Source: Bigelowiella natans CCMP2755
Taxonomy: Eukaryota; Cercozoa; Chlorarachniophyceae
Assembly: GCA_000320545.1 (NCBI GenBank)
Contig: ADNK01002567.1
Coordinates: 1-29,614, forward strand
Direction of reading: 5' to 3'
DNA length: 29,614 bases
The notes below the pieces were generated by a model that was not told where the DNA came from, made no database searches, and was given only the letters and a program-made list of their open reading frames with translations. A program made the translations under genes and the position numbers. Shown one piece after another: positions 22,201-29,614 of the stretch; position 1 is the stretch's first letter; each line of letters opens with the position of its first letter.

Positions 22201-24384
22201 GGTTTGAAAAAAAAAGGCGCTGCTTCGAAGAAATCCTCCACGTCGTTCTGGAGTTTATTCTTATTTACGCCAGTGAAAGCCGAGAGGTTACGGCTTCCGA
22301 GAAGTGAATGGAATAAAGCGACTGAAATCTTCTTTCGTGCGATGTCGAGTTTCATAATAGAGTATGGATCATCGTTTGCTGCGAGTTCAGGTATCATTTC
22401 GATTAACGCGTGTTCGGTAGTATTCAAACTTGGGAATGCTTGATAGATGAATTTTCTAGCTGCTAGATGGGTGGTGGATTCTGTATCATGCTTTACAGGA
22501 TTGCGAGAAGACATCAACCTATCGAAGTCTCTAGTTTCGTACCAGCAAGGTAGATCATTATTACTAAATTGACCTCTAATTTGGATGCCTTTGAGAGCTT
22601 TTAGTACCTCATCGTGCCTACCTTCTAACCTTCCAAGACTAGGATGTATGTACACACCTGAATCAAGAATCTCTTCCCTGATCCCTCTCCTATCGCTTGT
22701 CGGAGTGAGTTTTTTAGTGACGTAGAAGGGAACTAGGCCTTGTTCGATATCGTGTTTACTCTTATACCATATTGTAAAAACTTCACACTCAGCGGAAGCC
22801 ACAAGGTCGGATTGTGTTTGTCTGCCATATAGTCTTGCCTGGTCACCCCATTCCCACGAAAATAATGCTTCCAATGCCTCAAGATCGAATGGTCTACACC
22901 CCGTACTGGAGAGATATTGGTTGTTCTCTTTCTCACAGTCGTATGGAATGTACAAACCAAGGCATCTAGGTATTTGGAACAACGTGATTGATCCTGAGCA
23001 CAGATTTATCAGAACAGATGGGTCTATGTTCATCTTTTCCAGTAACGCTGAAGTTCTCTGAATGGCATTCTCGGCTTGACATCTACAGAGTGCACCATTT
23101 TCTGCGTATCGTCCCAAATAGGTCGATATTGCTTGAGTGCAATTGGAATTGCACGTCGATTCAGCTAATGCGATTAGACAAAATGGGAGAGCCATGATAG
23201 TAGCTGCAGCAATTTCGTTTCTTTCATCTATCTCACACGCAAGAGAGTAGGCTGAGGCGTTAACCACGGTTTGATTGATGGTCACATTATTATTCTGCAA
23301 TACTTCTAACATTTCTGATGGCGTGTTTTCATCCACACATTCAGTTGGAACACATTTTAGAGCCCCGTTTGAATCGGGAAAGCCTTTCCCAGCATGATAG
23401 CAATGCAGCTGAGGTTCGAATTTCGCCATGAAATGGTGAAGGTATTTACATAATAGAGACGAGCCCTGGGCTGCAAATGGGCTGTTAAATTTGCTCACAC
23501 ATATTGGGTCGACATCAGGTAGAGATTTTAGATAATTTTCGCAATCTTGAATGCTGTTGTATTGTTGGTGTTCTCCCCGGCATTCTTGCATGATAGTATT
23601 ACACATCCTCTCTATCGTCCCGTTAACTTTTGCTGAATCCAAGAACGCCCGTCCGGTAGACTCGGGAAAGGATAAAACTTCTAATTTACGAGCAGTGCTG
23701 CATGGATAGAAGATAAAATCTAATTTCCAGAAGACCTCGTTTGGAACCATACCAAGATGCTTCCACCGCTCAATTCTTTTCGTCTGGACCTGCATGCGCG
23801 CAGTAGAGATATGGTATGTAATGTTTGCCTCAAGGAAAGCGTTTGATCCAATGTCAGACACAGAAGGATGAGGTATAGCTCGGTATGCTCCGATACTGGA
23901 GCTACCTACATATTTTCCAATACCTATGTACGCAAAAACATCAGATGTAGTATTAAAGGTTATTGCATGATGCAAGCTTACCTTGAATGAACATTGTCGA
24001 AAGGCTATCATAGCTCAGATGTGCATTATCGATGATCTCAAATCCATCTTCGGGTGTCAGGTACGGAAGGTTCAAGTCCTCGAAGACTGGAAATGCAACT
24101 TGTATCGCAGAACCTCGCAGATTTGCAAGCTCGTCATCGCTGATTGAAATAAGCATCACATGCATAACATTTTGAAATGTGACAGATCAGCCATGATTTA
24201 ACCTGAAATAAAGGCACTTTTGTGTTTGAACACAATCGAATTCGAATCCAAGGGGTTCTTCGCCATTATCTACCCTCTCGCTAGTGTACGGTACGCTAGC
24301 ATTGAACTTGAATTTGAGGGTGCTACACATCTGCGCCCAACCTGGGAAGAAGAGGCCAGCTAGTATGATAGCCATGACGATCAT
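19213..24384 (-). CDS. Multidomain membrane protein: Cys-rich ectodomain, P450-like domain, alpha/beta-hydrolase fold, multi-TM, repeat tail (6 exons, 1,609 aa)
   Basis: Exons: 24384-24203, 24139-23982, 23923-21701, 21618-20022, 19949-19756, 19688-19213; phases agree at all five introns (59-82 bases). Residues 1-17 are a signal peptide (MIVMAIILAGLFFPGWA). A Cys-rich module (about 220-290) has CNTIMQEC, DCENYL, HCYHAGKG. Residues about 575-870 look like a divergent P450: K-helix ExxR as EHSR (about 791), then ANVDPNAFEEPLRFNPNR, then RRSCPARQIS with the heme-ligand Cys at about 864; that motif is split by intron 3. Residues about 935-1215 are an alpha/beta-hydrolase fold: LHGTE, LPGWGRGS, elbow IIAHGISA, acid SSDKDP, His GSYHEE. 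The nucleophile Ser is Gly. Six or so hydrophobic helices follow (about 1238-1450). The tail has two tandem repeats of about 40 residues containing RDSKSD and GSFKR. Inference: a type I-like start puts the P450 and hydrolase domains outside or in the lumen. Function unknown; oxylipin-type or lipid chemistry is only a guess. Confidence 0.75.
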
Positions 24385-25870
24385 TTTTAACCGGTGTCAA
24401 TGACAAGACTGACACAAGTTTGTACGATGAGATGAGGTAACTTTGACTGCAGAAATTTCTCGCAGGGCCTGCAGCCCTCCGAGGAGCAACCCTGTTAGAT
24501 GGTGGAAGCGGGAATATTCTAGTTGCACGCGTTGAGTAATGAAACAGATCCAAAATACCCAGTGTTTCCGGCACTGAAAACTCATTTATCGAGGAAATGC
24601 GTCATGCGTCACACAATCCCGAACCTTCCTTGTACATGTCAAGAAAAGCGAGGCACCGAAGTTATTTTTGTACGTTCCCGCTACGAGTTCTATGTGACAT
24701 TTTTGACTTTTCGTCCTGAAAACTCCATCGAGTTGCTTTTTGTGCAAGTCTTCCACCTGGAACCGCACGGGGCTCTCGGCTGAACACCGACAAATGAACG
24801 AGTAGCCGTGGACTCGTTGAAACACACTGAGAATCGCACGGGTCCTCTGTGTTCGAGTCACGCTTTTTGATCGTGCAGCACAAAGTTGCGAGAAATCCCC
24901 GGGAAAGAAATGCTACGACAGACCACAACGCGGTCCATTGCTAGATTGAAAAGGGGAACGAGGATCTTAGATCGGATTGATTTTTGCGGCTTTCGCCTCA
25001 TGCCAGTCACTGAAATTCTCGGCGGCTTTTCGCGGAGCAAAGGAAGAATTAGGGTTAGTTTAGTGGAAGAATTTTTGGAAAGAAAGAAACGGCATCAATT
25101 TTTGTCCCGCGCCATTGTCTCGCAAGAACTCGCTCGTGATGTTGGCCGGCCATCACTTGAGCGTGGTCAAACAGTGTGACCGCCAGGACCTGGTTGCCCA
25201 TGGCGTGTTCACATGCTGGCCTGGTTGGGAACCGTGTTTTTGTGCTCAGAGCCTCTGACCACGTCTCGTCTCTCGTCCCCGTCAGTGCACAACGTCCTCT
25301 CGTTCATTGCAGTTTAGGAGACGTTTCTTGAACTCATCCGCTCCAACAGAATCAACTTGTTCGTTCGTCCATGCTTGTTTCCAGTGAGGGATGCCCAGAT
25401 GCGACACAGACTAGTTGGCCAGTCACTGCAAGCTTCGCATGTGGAACGGGAAGGAAACGCACGACGCTGGCGTGGGCTCATTGACCAAGTGCCTGACACG
25501 CGACGCCGTGGCCAGCCAACCAGCTGTCGTGATGGATGCAGCAATGCAACACGTTCTGATGAAATCTAGAAATTTTGCTTGCGCTACTCGCGCGTTTCTT
25601 TCGTCTCAGCACAATGATTTCATCACTTCAGCTGCTTGGAACACGAGCCCGCGCATGCATCATGCAGCACCGACCGTCTAGCTGTGTCCAGCACGCACGT
25701 GCACGTTCAACACGTGCAGTGCATGCACCTCATCTAGTCATGCATGCAATGCACAAACACCTTGCATGTGACACAACATCACATGGCCACGCACAATCCA
25801 TGGCCTGTTTTTCATTGAATCTTTCTCGCATTTTCAACGTCAATGAAAGCAATTTGCCACACACACACAC

Positions 25871-25928
<58 letters not shown>

Positions 25929-26007
25929 GACAGACATCGCAAGACACGTACCAAGACTAGTGCTCATGCATGACACCGAAGACAGCAAATGGTAGTGTAG
26001 GAGATTT
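24385..26007. other. Spacer between two minus-strand genes (5' region of the fusion gene, 3' flank of the kinase gene)
   Basis: Several open frames of 60-97 codons occur on both strands (e.g. 24886-25179 plus, 24586-24861 minus) but none shows a known domain, a repeat of codon pattern or phase-compatible splicing that I could follow. 25690-25765 is rich in alternating purine-pyrimidine words (gcacgtgcacg, gtgcatgcac, tcatgcatgcaatgcac). An (AC)(GA)n tract is at 25861-25925. The promoter of the minus gene at 24384 should lie in the left part; no clear TATA element was found. Confidence 0.45.
25861..25925. repeat. (AC)5(GA)n microsatellite
   Basis: Five AC units followed by a GA run with one GAAAGA interruption. 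It lies about 85 bp downstream of the kinase stop codon. Confidence 0.92.
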
Positions 26008-26992
26008 CTACTTTTTCGTTGGTACTTCTTGACTAGAATTTGTTCTACGTAATCGTAGAGAGGAAACGGGAGCTTTCGTTGCGTTGCTACCTATGATTTC
26101 ACTATCGGCCCCAATGCCCCGATTTCGGAAGATATCTGGTACTATGCCCTCACTCTTGCTGAATCTTAGTTCAAGTTCGTGCGGAATCTTCCCGTCCCTA
26201 TCAATCAAACCTACATCTGCCTTAGAAGTCGAAGCAACCGCAGCTACAGGAGGGGGCATCTTCGTGGATGATGACGACGATGACGGCGAACGCAGCGGTG
26301 TGTAGTTCGGAAGAAGCATGAAAACCGGTGATTTGAGAATTTCAGAGACGCTCGGACGATTTTTCGGCATCCTCTCTAGCATGCGACGGAATATGTGCAC
26401 TAGCTCTATCAGAATCCATTCCCCCGAACCCTGTTTGTTGATGTTGACGACAAACAAATTCATCGATACTTGAAGAGGAGGAAGACGAAGGTGTAAGCAC
26501 GAACGCACGCACATACTACGCACGCACATACGCAATAGATACATAAATTAACCTTTTAGAAGGAGAAAGAGAGAAACAGAGGGGGGAACTCATTTTTGTG
26601 TTGTATTAATCCTTGTAATACCCCAACCCCCCCCCCTTCTCTTCTCTCACAAACTTAACGTGCTCGCGGCAGCAGATAGGGAGGAGAAGGGAGAGGAAAG
26701 AGGGTTAAAGAGGGTTGTTCATACCACAGTAGAAGACTCCTTTTTCCGCTTCATCACCACTTGGAAATCTAGCAAGGAAGGAAATCCCAATGATGCAGGG
26801 CGGCAACATGCAGACACACATCACGCATCACAATACTTACAACTATTTCAAAGTATGATACTACCCTCTTGTTTCTTCTCCTCCCTGTCTTTTTTGCCGT
26901 CGGAACTGTCCTCTCCCTCCTCCCCGTCCTCATCATCCTCCTCCTCATTATCATCGTTCTCGCATTCCTCCTGTTTGTGAATGAGTCAGTCG

Positions 26993-27034
<42 letters not shown>

Positions 27035-28081
27035 CTGTGTGGAACATTCACAGACGATGAAATCTATGCCTTGTGCTTGAACGCATTTCCAGAGGAACAC
27101 GTGGTGTTTGTTGGTGGGCGGTATACCTCTTCCTCCTTTTTCTTTTCGTCTTGGTCGTCGTCCGTGCCCCCCACCCTCTTGCCCGTCGCCGACTTGTTGT
27201 TGTGGATGTCATACCTGGAATCGTGGATTTGTGATGGCTCAGTGAGGGCTGACCGATGGTGATAGTCGATGATGAGTATTGGCTTGCACGAAGAAGGAAA
27301 TGCATACATCCAGGCCTCTTTCATTGTGCCTGGCTTTTCAATTAACCGCACAGAATGTGTGCGCCTAAATACTAATGCGTTGTCCGCGCAGATGACAGAC
27401 GAATAACTATCTTCCCCTGCGCGTCCCCCCCTCTGTTGCTGGTGGTGATATAGATGCAAGAGCATGCGTCCATCCTCACCCGCTCATATTTTCTTCGAGC
27501 TTCTGCATGAACTCCTTGGAGTAATCGTCCAGGCAAGACTGCCACTGAGCAGGGGCACATAGCGAGGTGCAAACAAGAGGAGTTTTGCACAGGAGGATTA
27601 CGACGGAGCAAAGGCATGTTAATAAGAACAACGGATATTCCTCAACCCCCCCCCCCCATAATCAGCTTTACACCCTCGAAAGCCAAGTCTGTCTCCCCTA
27701 TCTACCGTATCCTTCTCGAGAGCTTGCTGCCCGGGGAAAGGCTCTTCGTCCTCAATGTCCAGCCTGGGGCAATGAGTAACAAAACAACGAACGAGGGCGG
27801 GGAAGAGAGGGCGTGTTGGAGGGGGGGGGGGTTCCGGGTCGAGGAGGACGATACATTAGTATGTTTTAAAAAAAGGAGGAGCTTGCGACAGGCTGCAGCA
27901 GCGCACAGATGAGTGAGTGCGGCAGGTGAAAAGAACACGGAGGGCGTGTGGAAGATCTGAAATCGCGGCGAGTTGCGGATCCTATCCCCAAGAATCATCA
28001 CGGTTTTGTTATATTTGGGAGACGAAGATCTTCCTCTCCCTTCTACTTTCTAATCCTAAACCTATCCCCTCCCCCCCCCCC

Positions 28082-28133
<52 letters not shown>

Positions 28134-28728
28134 AGTAAGCTCGAAAAGTACAAACGCCAAGGCCCATACCTATCCAGCCATAGAAAGGAATCATCAACGT
28201 TAAGTAGCAGTAGCAGTAGCAGTAGCAGTAGCAGTAGTATTATCGATAGCGATTGGTTCATTATTCCTTATCTTCCCATCGTTTGTCGCGATATGGCTGC
28301 ACCCGTGCGGCGTTGCTGCACGTGAGCAAGCGACTTTGAGCTAGAATAAGAAGCAGCACTTACATCTACGGGGAAGTTGACGACGTGACGCCGGTTCTCC
28401 ACCACAGAATTGTACGCATCGATCTGATTTGAAGAAGGGTGAAGGGGGGGGATGATGATGATATTGACGATGATAGTTGATAGCCGTAATGATGATGGTA
28501 ATGGGGAGATTTATTAAGAGTATACTACTACTACTACTACAAAAACGATTCACTACTACTTCTTCTATTACTGCTACTACTAACAGATGCTGTAACAAAG
28601 AGAATGCTTTATTATTACGTTCATTGGCTCTTCTGAGAAATGGTCGAAGCACTCGAATACCTGCCGCAGTAGCATATTCAAAATCCCAATCATTTGAGGA
28701 ACTATATTCCTGGAGACGCACGACTACG

Positions 28729-28763
<35 letters not shown>

Positions 28764-29548
28764 ACTTCTACCTCGGGGGCTATGTAGGCAGGTGTGCCCC
28801 CACAAGCTTCAGTGACCTGCTTGGCCTTTCGACTTACCTTAGAGAATAGCACAAAAGAGGGGGGGAGGGGGGGGGGGGAGAGGAGGTGTGTTGCGTCAAA
28901 GACGAAGGAGCAGCCCTGCTCAATCGCAGCAGTGATAAGAACGATGAGTATTGAAGCTGCCACTTGACCAGCACAAAAAGCCATTTTCGTTTGAGTGACA
29001 GCCCCCATCCATGCAAGCATCTATCTTACGATGGGCAGGACTCTCTCTCTCTCTCTCACGAAGAAAACGAGACTTATTTTCTCCAGTCGTTGGTTAGATT
29101 GTAAACAGGTCGTCTCCCTCCTCCCCCACCTTCCTCGTCCACATTTCCATCCTTTGCCCTCCCATGGCCGCTCCCCCTTTACCTGTGCGATTTTCCTCGA
29201 TGTTTTCCCGGGAATCATGGATCCAACGCGGAGAAGACCTGTCGCCGTCCGCGACGTTGTTAGTGCGAGAAAGATCAAATATTTGATAGGGATGGCAGAG
29301 CGTGTAGGAGGGGGGGGGGGGGGACAGAAGGGACACACACAGAGAGAAACGATATCATAATTGCGAGTCGTGACTTTAAAGCATTCCTATTGCATTCATA
29401 AGTAATAGCTGCCCGCTCGTACCGGGTGTAGTGGAGCTAGAGTCTGATCTTCCGTCTTAAGGGAGGGGGGGGGGGACAGTGAGGGAGATGGAGAATAAGG
29501 TGCTATTCTCTTTCTTTATAGTGCGAGAGTGTCAAAATGTGTTTGTAT

Positions 29549-29591
<43 letters not shown>

Positions 29592-29614
29592 ATAACGAAG
29601 TACGATACATAACT
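26008..29614 (-). CDS. Protein kinase with large acidic insertion in the C-lobe (10 exons seen, 5' end outside window)
   Basis: Exons: about 29237-29183 (tentative), 28837-28772, 28423-28364, 28169-28132, 27763-27706, 27544-27480, 27364-27127, 26970-26865, 26768-26725, 26430-26008; all phases agree. Visible kinase parts: VSRKAKQVTEACGGTPAYIA PE (activation segment and APE), NFPVD joined across an intron to VWALAFVLFELTG (subdomain IX, normally DxWxxG), EEPFPGQQALEKD (alpha-G region), and FRRMLERMPKNRPSVSEIL (subdomain XI with its conserved Arg). Between the last two lie WQSCLDDYSKEFMQKLEEN, an uncharged-to-acidic segment, and two exons dominated by Glu/Asp (DDDQDEKKKEEE, EECENDDNEEEDDEDGEEGE). 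The C-terminal tail (about 110 aa) is Ser-rich. It should be a Ser/Thr kinase by its GTPAYIAPE loop; I cannot place the family. The exon that should carry DFG ends RKIAQ, so the DFG triplet is missing or in an exon I failed to see. ATP-binding exons lie beyond the window. Confidence 0.72.
26995..27032. repeat. (GT)n microsatellite in a kinase intron
   Basis: About 19 GT units in the intron between the two acidic exons (27126-26971, minus strand, where it reads CA). It lies just upstream of the acceptor cacaaacag. Confidence 0.9.
28070..28245. repeat. C run, (CT)n and (AGTAGC)n in kinase introns
   Basis: A C run and (CT)n at 28070-28129 begin one base inside the intron donor at 28131 (minus strand, gtgagagag...). 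A GTAGCA hexamer tract at 28203-28239 lies upstream of exon 28169-28132, separated from its acceptor by about 35 bases. Confidence 0.88.
28425..28770. repeat. Kinase intron with (GATGAT)n, (CTA)n tracts
   Basis: This intron lies between exons 28837-28772 and 28423-28364. It contains GATGAT repeats (28451-28500), short CTA runs at 28524-28580 and a clean (CTA)n at 28731-28763. The CTA run abuts the donor on the minus strand within about 10 bases. Confidence 0.8.
28838..29182 (-). other. Kinase intron or unresolved exon region
   Basis: On the minus strand this stretch should contain the DFG-coding sequence if it is a separate exon. It shows (CT)8 at 29041-29057, a G-rich run at 28858-28879, and a frame that reads GCSFVFDATHLL before a poly-Pro region. 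No DFG was found in any minus-strand frame here. Confidence 0.4.
29240..29614. other. Right-edge region, mostly simple sequence
   Basis: It contains a G run at 29310-29323, a G run at 29463-29475, and a (GT)n tract at 29541-29590. The minus strand may include further 5' kinase sequence (IKYLIFLALTTSRTA, in frame with the exon ending at 29183), but no acceptor is convincing. Nothing else is supported. Confidence 0.4.

Noticed and set aside
23400-24260. tRNA-like B-box words (ggttcgaat, ttcgaatcc)
   Set aside because: They lie in coding exons, and no cloverleaf or A-box can be built around them.
24586-25179. Overlapping ORFs on both strands in the spacer
   Set aside because: None has a recognisable domain, a good start context or phase-consistent partners.
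28640-28700. Possible kinase exon EYSSSNDWDFEYATAA
   Set aside because: Its phase-1 end does not fit the next exon, while joining the APE exon directly to IDAYNSVVEN gives consistent phase.

Overview
This is eukaryotic nuclear DNA from a flagellated protist, quite possibly an alga. Most genes are split by GT..AG introns. Introns and spacers are full of microsatellites, mainly (GT)n, (CA)n, (AT)n, (GA)n, (CAT)n and (TAG)n. There is no bacterial-style operon, no tRNA and no rRNA. One gene is a clear LRRCC1/VFL1 (basal-body) relative, which fits an organism with centrioles or flagella. Another begins with a signal-peptide-like segment followed by a low-complexity stretch and an RLRGG motif, as in leaders of some complex-plastid algae. 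That second hint is only suggestive. Exon models here were built by hand: splice sites were chosen so that reading phase is kept across every intron. There is no transcript support.

Layout, left to right. 1-475 (+): the last exons of an unrecognised gene cut by the window edge. 530-2032 (+): a complete six-exon small heat-shock protein (HSP20, 181 aa), 54 bp after the previous stop. 2033-3346: spacer with a degenerate repeat family. 3347 to about 9872 (+): one long gene of about 17 exons for an unrecognised, basic, low-complexity protein of about 1,400 aa. It ends against a 158-bp near-perfect palindrome built around (AC)n(AT)n(GT)n. 14781-10958 (-): a 12-exon LRRCC1/VFL1-like gene (1,038 aa; LRRs, then a long coiled coil). 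15358-18306 (+): a nine-exon gene for an unknown basic protein with a secretory-type N-terminus, divergent from the LRRCC1 gene. 24384-19213 (-): a six-exon gene for a 1,609-aa predicted membrane protein. 24385-26007: spacer. 29614-26008 (-): a protein kinase gene, cut by the right edge.

The most striking locus is 19213-24384. Phase-consistent splicing joins three long open regions into one product. It has a signal peptide, a Cys-rich extracytoplasmic part, a divergent cytochrome-P450-like domain that keeps ExxR and the heme-ligand Cys, an alpha/beta-hydrolase fold whose nucleophile Ser is replaced, about six membrane segments, and a cytosolic tail with two tandem repeats. I do not know this architecture as a named family.

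The kinase gene is also unusual: a very acidic insertion of about 135-180 residues interrupts its C-lobe, and no DFG motif can be found. No functional link between neighbouring genes is evident. LRRCC1/VFL1 acts in basal-body assembly, HSP20 in proteostasis, and the fusion protein is predicted at a membrane.
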